From contig JAUXIH010000025.1 in NCBI GenBank assembly GCA_030621105.1, forward strand, positions 1-11,036: DNA of 11,036 bases, read 5' to 3'. The notes under the pieces are model-generated. The model saw nothing but the letters and a program-made list of their open reading frames with translations. It searched no databases and was not told where the DNA came from. The DNA comes from Dehalococcoidia bacterium (GTDB lineage Bacteria; Chloroflexota; Dehalococcoidia; GIF9; AB-539-J10). Both the position numbers and the translations under genes were made by a program. Positions 1 to 6,633 of the stretch are shown one piece after another. Position 1 is the first letter of the stretch, and the number at the start of each line of letters is the position of its first letter.

Positions 1-2
1 AG

Positions 3-452
3 CCCAAAACCAAGCGTAGCCGGCGCCAGATAGCATTATCACCATTATTGGCAATCGCGCTCTGGGAGCATCGGTTAAAGCAGGAACAAGCCCAAAAACT
101 ATTGGGTAAGCCTTTGAAATCTACGGATTTAGTGTTTTCGCATCCTGATGGCGAACCAATCCGCCCTAATAGTGTCACTAGAGCCTTCCACGAAATAGCT
201 AAGTCGGTTGGACTAAGAGGTGTTAGGCTTCATGACTTAAGGCATGCTCATGCCACCATCTTGCTGCAACAGGGTGTAAATCCTAAGGTTGTTCAGGAGC
301 GCCTTGGACACAGCTCTGTGTCGACAACACTGGATATTTATTCCCATGTTTTGCCTGGTTTACAAGAAGCGGCAGCACGCCAATTTGACGAGAGCTTTGA
401 GCATGAAGCTCGACAGAGAAATGTCGGCAAAATGTCGGCAAAATTGTTCTGA
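3..452 (+). CDS. Tyrosine recombinase/integrase, C-terminal catalytic part (5' end outside window)
   Basis: Phage-type integrase that would cut and rejoin DNA at an attachment site. The frame is open from the first complete codon at base 3, so the gene starts upstream of the window. The TTG at 48 is internal, because a typical integrase stretch (TKRSRR, then LSPLLAIAL) precedes it. The catalytic C-terminal motifs are all visible: HDLRH (His codon 231-233, Arg codon 240-242), LGHSS (His codon 309-311) and the nucleophile Tyr in LDIYSHV (339-341). The C-terminus is intact and ends in an 11-bp tandem repeat. A tRNA-Ser begins 29 nt after the stop, which is the usual neighbourhood of such integrases. 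Whether the missing N-terminal half is intact cannot be seen. The family call is very secure; the specific element is unknown. Confidence 0.93.
   Translation, partial: PKTKRSRRQIALSPLLAIALWEHRLKQEQAQKLLGKPLKSTDLVFSHPDGEPIRPNSVTRAFHEIAKSVGLRGVRLHDLRHAHATILLQQGVNPKVVQERLGHSSVSTTLDIYSHVLPGLQEAAARQFDESFEHEARQRNVGKMSAKLF
421..442 (+). repeat. Two perfect tandem copies of an 11-bp unit in the integrase 3' end
   Basis: ATGTCGGCAAA occurs at 421-431 and again at 432-442, inside the last codons of the integrase. Eleven is not a multiple of three, so the two copies are read in different frames, giving NVGK and then MSAK. This could be simple slippage duplication or a short recombinase-binding direct repeat near the element end. 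The sequence alone does not decide. Confidence 0.6.
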
Positions 453-481
453 GGGCGTTTTGGGAGTAAAATTCATAGCTA

Positions 482-571
482 GGAGGGGTGACCGAGTGGC
501 TTATGGTGACGGTCTTGAAAACCGTTTTCGTTGTATGGCGAACGTGGGTTCAAATCCCACCCCCTCCGCCA
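482..571 (+). tRNA. tRNA-Ser (anticodon UGA)
   Basis: A complete class II tRNA. The acceptor stem GGAGGGG (482-488) pairs with CCCCTCC (561-567), followed by discriminator G568 and an encoded CCA (569-571). The anticodon arm is ACGGT / CTTGAAA / ACCGT (509-525) with anticodon TGA at 516-518, reading UCA and other UCN serine codons. A long variable arm, with TTCG paired to CGAA within 526-543, confirms the serine class. The T arm is GTGGG / TTCAAAT / CCCAC (544-560). An integrase gene ends 29 nt upstream. The fumarase beta gene on the other strand ends 15 nt downstream, with no obvious terminator between them. Confidence 0.96.
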
Positions 572-585
572 TTTCTTAAACAGAG

Positions 586-1149
586 CTAGTCCTTAACCCT
601 GTATTTGGCTCTACCCTCATCGTAAAGGTCACCACCATGGATGTCATTTACTACTATCACGGGAAAACCTTTCACCTCCAATCGGAGAATAGCCTCAGGT
701 CCTAAATCCCAATATGCCACCACCGAAACCTTTTTTATCTTCTGAGAAAGAAGTGCACCTATACCTCCCACAGCAGCAAAGTAAATCGCCTTACAGCTCT
801 TCATGGCAGCTCGTGCTTCTTGCGATAACCCCCCCTTGCCAACCACTCCTTTAAGCCCTTCATCAAGCAGGCGGGGCAAATAACAACTCATGCGACCACT
901 GGTGGTAGGGCCAGCAGCACCAATTACCTGGCCTGGCTTAGCAGGGGAAGGCCCCATAAAATATATAGCTTGCCCCCGTATTTCAAAAGGCAAGCTCTCC
1001 CCTTTATCCAAAACACTAAATAACCTCTGGCAAGCAGTATCACGCAGGGTATACATTGTGCCATGAAGCAAAACGCTATCCCCCACATATAAACCAGTGA
1101 TTGTGTCTGCCATTAGAGGCAATGATACATCTTTAGGTATATCTGTCAT
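586..1149 (-). CDS. Fe-S fumarate hydratase (class I type), beta subunit
   Basis: C-terminal-type subunit of the two-subunit oxygen-sensitive fumarase/L-tartrate dehydratase family. With alpha it interconverts fumarate and malate in the cytoplasm. It has 187 aa, normal for a separate beta subunit. Visible landmarks are RD (36-37), GPTTSGRM (80-87) and KGG (105-107). R36, R86 and K105 sit at spacings matching the substrate-binding Arg/Arg/Lys of characterised class I fumarases. Where RDAAH is common in the family this protein reads RDTAC, so Cys40 replaces a frequent His. The start ATG directly follows the alpha stop codon, with AAGGAGG about 11 nt upstream inside alpha, so the two are translationally linked. 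Tartrate dehydratase is the alternative, but the malic enzyme neighbour favours fumarase. Confidence 0.92.
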   Translation of the reverse strand: MTDIPKDVSLPLMADTITGLYVGDSVLLHGTMYTLRDTACQRLFSVLDKGESLPFEIRGQAIYFMGPSPAKPGQVIGAAGPTTSGRMSCYLPRLLDEGLKGVVGKGGLSQEARAAMKSCKAIYFAAVGGIGALLSQKIKKVSVVAYWDLGPEAILRLEVKGFPVIVVNDIHGGDLYDEGRAKYRVKD

Positions 1150-1995
1150 TTACAGGAATGCCTCCTTGTGCCGAGCACTATGGCATTGCAGATTAACCGC
1201 CACTGGCAAGCTGGCAATATGAGAGGGGAAGACTTCAACATGGACTGCTAAGGCAGTAACTCTACCCCCATAACCCATTGGTCCAATCCCCAAATTGTTG
1301 ACCTTATGAAGAATTTCTCTTTCCAGTGCAGCTATCTCAGTGTCCTGATTATGCATACCAACACGCCGTAGCAACGCCTTTTTAGCCAGCATCATGGTCT
1401 GCTCTGCCGTTCCGCCAATGCCAACACCAATAATAACTGGAGGACAGGGATTAGCCTCGGCTTCATCAACAGAATTAACTACAAAATCAGTGATCCCCTG
1501 ACGCCCCTGAGATGGATTGAGCACCCGGAAGCGGCTCATGTTTTCGGCGCCACCCCCCTTGGGCATCACCACAATTCTAAACTCATCCCCAGGAACCACA
1601 TCTACATGAACTACAGCAGGGGTATTATCGCCAGTATTTTGTCTCAAGGAAAAAGAGTGTTTAACTATCGATTTGCGCAAGTAACCCTCACTATATCCCT
1701 GGCGAACCCCCTCGTTGATCGCATCATGCAAATTGCCACCAGTAACATAAGTTTCCTGTCCCATTTCCACAAAAACCACTGCGGAGCCACAATCCTGACA
1801 CAGGGGAATCCTCTCTCTTCTAGCAATTTCCTCATTCTGCAAGATCTGCTGCAGAGCCCACCGTCCCAAGGCTGACTCTTCAACTTCTTGAGCATGCTTT
1901 AAGGCCAATATCACATCCTCCCCAAGGAAGAAGTTAGCCTCCTGACAGAGCTTGCTGACAACCCTGACAATTTCTCTAGCCTGAATCTCTCTCAT
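1150..1995 (-). CDS. Fe-S fumarate hydratase (class I type), alpha subunit
   Basis: Carries the [4Fe-4S] cluster that polarises the substrate hydroxyl in reversible hydration of fumarate to malate. It has 281 aa, the family's usual length. Three likely cluster cysteines are C66 (PLCQDCG), C184 (NPCPPV) and C271 (CHSARH). Q67-D68 and H259, twelve residues before C271, match active-site positions of class I enzymes. PKGGGAENMS (145-154) and GIGPMGYGG are family signatures. C69 stands where many members have Thr, giving an extra cysteine near the cluster. It is the second gene of a minus-strand operon, 25 nt after malic enzyme and abutting beta. No good Shine-Dalgarno is visible right before the ATG, and the leader runs straight from the malic enzyme stop. 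Confidence 0.93.
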   Translation of the reverse strand: MREIQAREIVRVVSKLCQEANFFLGEDVILALKHAQEVEESALGRWALQQILQNEEIARRERIPLCQDCGSAVVFVEMGQETYVTGGNLHDAINEGVRQGYSEGYLRKSIVKHSFSLRQNTGDNTPAVVHVDVVPGDEFRIVVMPKGGGAENMSRFRVLNPSQGRQGITDFVVNSVDEAEANPCPPVIIGVGIGGTAEQTMMLAKKALLRRVGMHNQDTEIAALEREILHKVNNLGIGPMGYGGRVTALAVHVEVFPSHIASLPVAVNLQCHSARHKEAFL

Positions 1996-2020
1996 AGTAT
2001 CTACTTTATTTACTCAACTC

Positions 2021-3376
2021 CTACTCCGGCGCAGGAGCGATATAGCCACTACTTACCAGCACATCATGCATGCCTCGGGAAGCAACTATTATGGACTTGC
2101 TTTTCTTATAGAGGTCATCGCGACTAATTTTTATTCTAGCGATGCCCAGTTCTTGCGCCTTCATTCCCACAGCCACCGCCTCATGAATCAGAGCCTCTGA
2201 TTCCAGCATCGTAGGTATGATATGCTTCTCGCTCAAGCCATGCTTCTCGGCATATCGTGCTAACTCCTCTGCAGCAGCAACACACATCTCGTTGGTAATA
2301 GCCCTTGCCCCCACATCAAAAACGCCCCGGAAGATGCCAGGAAAAGCCATAGAATTGTTTAACTGATTGGGAAAATCAGACCTACCAGTGCCTACAATAC
2401 GAGCTCCAGCATCCAAAGCTTCCCACGGCCAAATTTCGGGAACAGGATTAGCTGAAGTAAAGCATATAGCATCATTAGCCATTAACTTAATATCCTCAGC
2501 GGCAATGACTCCAGGACCAGGTCTGGAGCAAGAAATAAGAACATCAGCATCCTTCAGTGCCTCTCTTAGATTACCTTTTATCCCACCACCATTGGTAATC
2601 TGACAAAGCTGCCACTTATCAGGAAATTCCCTTTTCTGCTCTCCCAGGTCTTCTCGCCCCGGATGCAGGGTTCCCTTGCTGTCAACAACCACAATATGTC
2701 CCGGCTCAATTCCATAGGCAATAAGAAGGTTAGCAGTGCCAATGTTAGCTGCACCAGCTCCATTCAAACAAATCCTTACCTCCTTGATACTTTTACCCAC
2801 AATCTTCAAGGAGTTGAGCAATCCGGCCAACATCACAATAGCAGTTCCCTGTTGGTCATCATGCCATACTGGAACAGTTAGCTCCTCTCGCAACTGACTT
2901 AATATATAAAAGCACTTGGGGCTGGCTATATCCTCCAGGTTTATGCCGCCAAATGAGTGTTGCAACCAGCCCACCACCTGAATGATCTCAGTAGCATTTG
3001 TGGTATTCAGACATATAGGAACAGCATCTACCCCACCCAAATATTTAAAGAGCAAGGCTTTACCTTCCATAACAGGGTAACCAGCTTTCGGTCCGATATT
3101 CCCTAATCCAAGAACCCTGGTACAGTCAGAGACTATGGCTACGGTATTCCATATATTGGTCAACTCATAAACCCTGTCAGCATCTGCCTGTATTATCCTG
3201 CATGGACCAGCTACTCCAGGATTATAATAATTAGCGAAGTCATCAAAATCTCGAACTTGAGATTTAAGCATCGTTTGCATCTTCCCATGATAAAATGAGT
3301 GTAATTTCACAGCAACTTGCTCTGGCTTTCGCGCTTTATCTATAAGCTCCTTCTCGGACAATTCTTGTTGTGACAT
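2021..3376 (-). CDS. Malic enzyme, NAD(P)-dependent (bacterial short type)
   Basis: Oxidative decarboxylation of malate to pyruvate and CO2, or the reverse. An upstream in-frame ATG exists at 3382, but AAGGAG (3383-3388) touches it with no spacer. The second ATG (3374-3376) has a normal 6-nt spacing, so I choose it, giving 451 aa. Numbering from the upstream Met: YYNPGVAG holds the catalytic Tyr (Y53); MEGKA holds the likely catalytic Lys (K108); NLED (148-151) and HDDQQGTA (174-181) bind metal and malate; GAGAANIG (208-215) is the Rossmann nucleotide-binding loop. Cofactor preference cannot be read safely. It is the first gene of a malic enzyme-fumarase alpha-beta operon, so malate is the shared intermediate. 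It is divergent from cmk across about 235 bp. Confidence 0.93.
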   Translation of the reverse strand: MSQQELSEKELIDKARKPEQVAVKLHSFYHGKMQTMLKSQVRDFDDFANYYNPGVAGPCRIIQADADRVYELTNIWNTVAIVSDCTRVLGLGNIGPKAGYPVMEGKALLFKYLGGVDAVPICLNTTNATEIIQVVGWLQHSFGGINLEDIASPKCFYILSQLREELTVPVWHDDQQGTAIVMLAGLLNSLKIVGKSIKEVRICLNGAGAANIGTANLLIAYGIEPGHIVVVDSKGTLHPGREDLGEQKREFPDKWQLCQITNGGGIKGNLREALKDADVLISCSRPGPGVIAAEDIKLMANDAICFTSANPVPEIWPWEALDAGARIVGTGRSDFPNQLNNSMAFPGIFRGVFDVGARAITNEMCVAAAEELARYAEKHGLSEKHIIPTMLESEALIHEAVAVGMKAQELGIARIKISRDDLYKKSKSIIVASRGMHDVLVSSGYIAPAPE

Positions 3377-3611
3377 AGACATCTCCTTAATTCAGTACAA
3401 TTACAATAGCAGTATATAATAACTCACAAACACACATTATTTAAGCCGTTGGCATATCTTCAAAACAAAAGACCTATTACTTGCAAAAGAGCAGGCGATA
3501 GATAAGCAGCAACACAATGAGATTGCTGGCTTAGTAACTATTTACATCGTCGCTACAGCATGACCCCTACTTCATCACCCACACTCTCATATGATAAGAT
3601 AAACAGGAAAT
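3377..3611. other. Divergent intergenic region between malic enzyme operon and cmk operon
   Basis: No gene is supported here. It must contain start signals for both operons. On the minus strand an AT-rich TATTAT/TATATA element (around 3405-3415) could be a -10 for malic enzyme, without a good -35. On the plus strand TATGAT near 3590-3595 is a possible -10 for cmk, again with a poor -35. An imperfect inverted repeat (AAGCAGCAA ... TTGCTGGCTT, about 3505-3533) is present. None of these is strong enough to call alone. Confidence 0.4.
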
Positions 3612-4280
3612 TTGAAACCACGACTAATCACTATAGATGGCCCGGTAGCAGCAGGAAAAAGTAGCGTTGGCAGCCTCCTTGCCCAGCGGTTAGGTTATTC
3701 TTTCTTCGATACCGGCATTATGTACCGGGCTTTCACATGGAAGGCATTGGAGTCTCACATCACCCCTAAAGATGAGCCAAAATTACGTCACTTAGCCAAG
3801 ATCATCAAATTCGATTTCGTCTCACATCGCGATGGATATCTTTTCCCCCTCATCAACAGAGAAGATGTCTCTGCCAAACTATTTGACCCTAAGGTGGAAA
3901 GACAAGTTTCCCTGATTTCCCAGATAGCAGTAATACGTCAGGCAATGGTAACTGAACAACGCAAGCTAGCCAAACGTGGTGCCATAGTGATGGCAGGAAG
4001 AGATATTGGGACAGTGGTACTCCCAGAAGCTGAATTGAAAATTTTCCTGGTTGCCACCACCGAGAAAAGAGCACAACGTCGCTATAAGGAGCAATCTGCA
4101 CAAAAAGGGAAGAGTGTAAATTACAATGATATTCTCGCCGATCTAGCAAAACGCGATGATGCTGATATTCACCGAACCATATCCCCACTAAAACCTGCTG
4201 CTGATGCAATAACTGTGGATACCGATAAACTTAGCTTAGAGCAAGTCGTGGACAGGATATATGCTTTGGCGGTAGGCTAG
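3612..4280 (+). CDS. cmk: Cytidylate kinase
   Basis: Phosphorylates CMP/dCMP with ATP, recycling CMP released by phospholipid and RNA turnover. It has 222 aa, the family norm. Motifs in order: Walker A GPVAAGKSS (10-18), the CMP-site signature DTGIMYR (33-39), GRDIGT (129-134), and the lid/CMP-contact RDDADIHR (181-188). The start is TTG. An in-frame TAA lies four codons upstream and no ATG fits before ITIDGP, the usual N-terminus. AGGA sits unusually close, 3 nt upstream. It is the first gene of a tight plus-strand operon, and its TAG overlaps the GTG of plsC by one base. cmk and ispH adjacency is common in bacteria. Confidence 0.95.
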   Translation: MKPRLITIDGPVAAGKSSVGSLLAQRLGYSFFDTGIMYRAFTWKALESHITPKDEPKLRHLAKIIKFDFVSHRDGYLFPLINREDVSAKLFDPKVERQVSLISQIAVIRQAMVTEQRKLAKRGAIVMAGRDIGTVVLPEAELKIFLVATTEKRAQRRYKEQSAQKGKSVNYNDILADLAKRDDADIHRTISPLKPAADAITVDTDKLSLEQVVDRIYALAVG

Positions 4281-4927
4281 TGACTCTATCTCAGAGAATC
4301 ATATTAACCCTGATCAGGATACTGTTCAAATTTTTCATATCCTGGACATGGAAAGTCAAAGGGGTAGACAACATGCCTTCCTCGGGACCAGTTATCCTTA
4401 TCTCAAACCATGTCAATTTTTTTGATCCGTTCTTGCTTATGTTAAGCAGCTCTCGCTGGATCCACTTCATGGCTAAAGAGGAACTTTTTCACAATCCCAT
4501 CTTGGGATTTATCCTGCGCTGGGCACAGGCCTATCCAATAAATCGCCGTGGTAGCATGAAGGAAAGAAAGGAAACCATCAAACACACCCAAAACAAGCTA
4601 CAGGAAGATATCGTCCTAGGCATATTCCCTGAAGGTGAGCGCAGCCACGAGGCTAAACTACTGTCTGCCAAGCCAGGAGCCGCAGTAATTGCAGCACGAA
4701 TGGGCGTCCAATTACTTCCTGTTGGCATCATTGGTACAGAGAAAATTCACGGAAAAAGGTGGCCATGGCAACAACCCCCTATCATTCTTAATATCGGACG
4801 CCCTTTTAACCTCCCCCCCACTGATGGCAAATTCACCAGATCAAAAATGCAATCACTAAACATCATCATGATGCGGGAAATCGCTAAGTTATTGCCACCT
4901 GATAGACAAGGTGTATATGCAGATTGA
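4280..4927 (+). CDS. plsC: 1-acyl-sn-glycerol-3-phosphate acyltransferase
   Basis: Transfers a second acyl chain to lysophosphatidate, giving phosphatidate at the inner membrane face. It has 215 aa. The four LPLAT blocks are visible: NHVNFFDP with the catalytic H44-x4-D49, YPINRRG (85-91), FPEGERS (116-122) and LPVGIIG. The N-terminus (residues 5-24) is hydrophobic with Trp and Phe, fitting membrane association. The start is GTG overlapping the cmk stop, with only a weak purine stretch upstream, so translation is probably coupled. The 3' end overlaps ispH. With PlsX at 8357 it supplies two of the three acyltransfer functions of the PlsX/PlsY/PlsC route. plsY is not in the window. Confidence 0.93.
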   Translation: MTLSQRIILTLIRILFKFFISWTWKVKGVDNMPSSGPVILISNHVNFFDPFLLMLSSSRWIHFMAKEELFHNPILGFILRWAQAYPINRRGSMKERKETIKHTQNKLQEDIVLGIFPEGERSHEAKLLSAKPGAAVIAARMGVQLLPVGIIGTEKIHGKRWPWQQPPIILNIGRPFNLPPTDGKFTRSKMQSLNIIMMREIAKLLPPDRQGVYAD

Positions 4928-5771
4928 GAAAGCTCCGGAGCTTGGCTTATGCTTCGGCGTAAGGCGAGCTATGAAATTGCTTAAGGAAGAAGTCCAGAGA
5001 CACGGTGAAATAGAAACTCTAGGGCCGGTAGCTCATAATCACCAGCTCATAGAGGATTTAGCTAAAGCAGGAATAAAAATGGTGAACAACTTGGATGAAG
5101 TAAGATGCAAAACATTAGCCATTACCACCCACGGGGCAAGCCCCAGTATATTGTCATCCATAAAAGCACGGGGAATCCAGACTATTGACGTTACCTGCCC
5201 CATAGTTGCCAAAGCTCAAGCAGCAGCCCGAAATCTAGTTGAGGCAGGATTTAGTCTTGTTATATTTGGTGATGCAAGACATTCTGAAGTCAAAGGACTA
5301 TTGGGTTGGGCAAATAATAAAGGAACCGCTGCACTAAACATCGAAGATTTGAACACCGACATAACAACAGGGTCGCTCTTGGGTATCATATCTCAAACAA
5401 CTCAATGCCAAGCCAATTTTAGGAACTTTTGTTCAGCACTTATAACTAGTTCCGCTTCCAGGCTGAAGGAAATACGCATAATCAACACTCTATGCCTAGA
5501 AACCCAGCGACGGCAGGAGGCCGCAATAAAACTAGCCAAAAAGGTTGAGCTTATGATAGTAGTTGGTGGATATAATAGCGCCAACACCAAGCGTTTGGCT
5601 GAGGTATGTTCTCCCATAACAGAAACAAAATTTATAGAAAAGGCTGATGAAGTAAATAGCTCGTGGCTAGTAAACGAAAATCATATTGGAATCACCGCAG
5701 GTGCATCCACTCCTGATGAGGCTATTGACAGGGTAATATCTAAACTAAAATTACTATCATCCTCGCGATAA
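4917..5771 (+). CDS. ispH: 4-hydroxy-3-methylbut-2-enyl diphosphate reductase
   Basis: Last step of the MEP pathway: an Fe-S reductase converting HMBPP to IPP and DMAPP. A GTG at 4911 is in frame, but AAGG at 4908-4911 is correctly spaced only for the ATG at 4917, which gives 284 aa and the usual short lead-in. Counting from the GTG frame, all key residues are at canonical positions: cluster cysteines C14 (GLCFGV), C96 (DVTCPIV) and C195 (NTLCLETQ), substrate histidines H42, H74 and H124, and the proton-relay E126 (RHSEVKG). ISQTTQ supplies the conserved Thr. It overlaps plsC by 11 nt and ends 4 nt from the convergent HIT gene. There is no fused S1 domain, unlike many Firmicutes versions. Confidence 0.96.
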   Translation: MQIEKAPELGLCFGVRRAMKLLKEEVQRHGEIETLGPVAHNHQLIEDLAKAGIKMVNNLDEVRCKTLAITTHGASPSILSSIKARGIQTIDVTCPIVAKAQAAARNLVEAGFSLVIFGDARHSEVKGLLGWANNKGTAALNIEDLNTDITTGSLLGIISQTTQCQANFRNFCSALITSSASRLKEIRIINTLCLETQRRQEAAIKLAKKVELMIVVGGYNSANTKRLAEVCSPITETKFIEKADEVNSSWLVNENHIGITAGASTPDEAIDRVISKLKLLSSSR

Positions 5772-5775
5772 GATA

Positions 5776-6123
5776 TTACCCCAGCTGGTCATTCAGCTTC
5801 CTTCCACCCAAAAGATGGACATGGAGATGAGGGACTGCCTGACCTCCTTCATCCCCTGTGTTGATAGCCAGACGATAACCCGTAGAATCCAACCCTTCCT
5901 TCTTCGCCAGCTTGCTTGCCAACAATATAAGCCGTCCCATCAAATCTTCTTCTTTTTCTGTCAGGTCTCTCAACGAAGCTATATGTTGTTTGGGGATAAT
6001 AACTAAATGCTTAGGTGCCTGTGGCTGGATATCTCGGAAAGCCAAAAATTCCCCATCTTCATAGACAACCCCACTGGGTATTTTGCCTGCAACAATTTCA
6101 CAAAAGATGCATCCGCTCGCCAT
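5776..6123 (-). CDS. HIT-family (HINT-like) purine nucleotide phosphoramidase
   Basis: Small histidine-triad hydrolase, 115 aa, whose family members cleave AMP-lysine and similar phosphoramidates. The triad is HLHVH (H99, H101, H103), followed by LLGGR, typical of HINT proteins. N88 (INTGDEGGQ) and DIQP (31-34) match the nucleotide-binding parts. The N-terminal CIFC (C5, C8) is the zinc-type pair seen in many members. It is convergent with ispH with a 4-nt gap and is transcribed away from the T-box promoter. The start ATG lacks a clear Shine-Dalgarno. A 7-bp perfect hairpin (6150-6168) lies in its leader. Confidence 0.93.
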   Translation of the reverse strand: MASGCIFCEIVAGKIPSGVVYEDGEFLAFRDIQPQAPKHLVIIPKQHIASLRDLTEKEEDLMGRLILLASKLAKKEGLDSTGYRLAINTGDEGGQAVPHLHVHLLGGRKLNDQLG

Positions 6124-6149
6124 AATACTATCTATGGTGTCATATTTAA

Positions 6150-6168
6150 GAGATCAAGTCCTGATCTC
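6150..6168. repeat. Perfect 7-bp inverted repeat in the HIT leader
   Basis: GAGATCA (6150-6156) and TGATCTC (6162-6168) flank a 5-nt loop. It lies 26 nt before the HIT start codon, downstream of an AT-rich stretch (6171-6180) that could hold the minus-strand -10. It has no adjacent T-tract in either direction, so an operator or leader hairpin is likelier than a terminator. Confidence 0.45.
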
Positions 6169-6251
6169 CTATATAATATACCCTAGATAAATTTTATCCT
6201 CTGCGCAGTGCCAATATCAACCTCTTAGACTAAATACATCCTTAGATAATA

Positions 6252-6280
6252 TTGACAAAATTTAATCTCTCGTTTATATT
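6252..6280 (+). promoter_or_regulatory. Sigma70-type promoter of the T-box/trpB unit
   Basis: A perfect -35 TTGACA (6252-6257), a 17-bp spacer and a near-perfect -10 TATATT (6275-6280). Transcription should start near 6287, just before the T-box Stem I. This is the strongest promoter visible in the window, as expected where control is exerted after initiation. Confidence 0.85.
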
Positions 6281-6391
6281 TCCCATAACAATTAAATAGA
6301 GAGAAAAGGCTAGGAACAGGACTAGTATAACTCAAAGGCGGAGTTCAGAGAGTCGGGGAAGGTGTGAGCCGATACTTGCGCAGAGTAGGAA

Positions 6392-6394
6392 TGG
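6392..6394 (+). promoter_or_regulatory. T-box specifier codon UGG (tryptophan)
   Basis: UGG sits in the descending side of Stem I, preceded by GAA (6389-6391) and followed by A6395, the usual specifier-loop context. It then leads into CCTGGGAG, which closes the proximal stem. UGG matches the product gene (tryptophan synthase beta) and the UGGC acceptor bulge, so three independent signs agree on tRNA-Trp. Confidence 0.9.
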
Positions 6395-6576
6395 ACCTGG
6401 GAGCTGCAAACCGAAAGATAAATATGATCAAGTAGGCTTTGTCGCAGGAGCAGCGTTATCAAAGCTCAAGGTATTGAGGTTATAGGGGAATTGTATATAC
6501 CTTTGTACCTGCAAAGAGATAATTGCGTCTCTTCCCCTTATCGAGAAGCAATTAATTAGGGTGGCACCGCGAAGGT

Positions 6577-6615
6577 AAGAGCCTCTCGCCCCTAGGTGGG
6601 AGGCTCTTTATTATG
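6577..6615 (+). terminator. T-box intrinsic terminator
   Basis: AAGAGCCTC (6577-6585) pairs perfectly with GAGGCTCTT (6600-6608), giving 9 bp, followed by a short U-rich run (TTTATTAT). The 5' arm lies inside the loop of the competing antiterminator, and the antiterminator 3' strand (6586-6593) lies in the terminator loop, so the two folds exclude each other. Confidence 0.88.
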
Positions 6616-6633
6616 TTATATGGAGGAATAAAC

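Larger units (their letters stand above)
6287..6616 (+). promoter_or_regulatory. T-box riboswitch, tryptophan-specific, controlling trpB
   Basis: Senses uncharged tRNA and decides between terminator and antiterminator. Stem I: CAGG (6317-6320) pairs with CCTG; the AGUA motif in CTAGTATA faces the specifier loop; ACUC pairs with GAGU; then an AGAGAG bulge (near 6347-6352); TCGG/CCGA closes a loop with the conserved GGUGUGA (GGUGNRA). The specifier loop reads GAA-UGG-A. Stem II: CUUU and GCAGG (6437-6448) pair with CCUGCAAAG (6508-6516). Stem III: 6521-6553. The T-box AGGGTGGCACCGCG (6558-6571) is fully canonical. Its AGGG and GCGA can pair with CCCU (6590-6593) and UCGC (6586-6589) as antiterminator, leaving UGGC (6562-6565) to pair with a GCCA tRNA end, fitting discriminator G of tRNA-Trp. 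Confidence 0.96.

Noticed and set aside
48..50. TTG at 48 as the integrase start
   Set aside because: The reading frame is open and integrase-like from base 3, so the true start lies before the window.
5402..5617. Open frames antisense to ispH and similar ones opposite fumarase, malic enzyme, cmk, plsC and trpB
   Set aside because: They are shadows of clearly identified genes, with no family signatures of their own.
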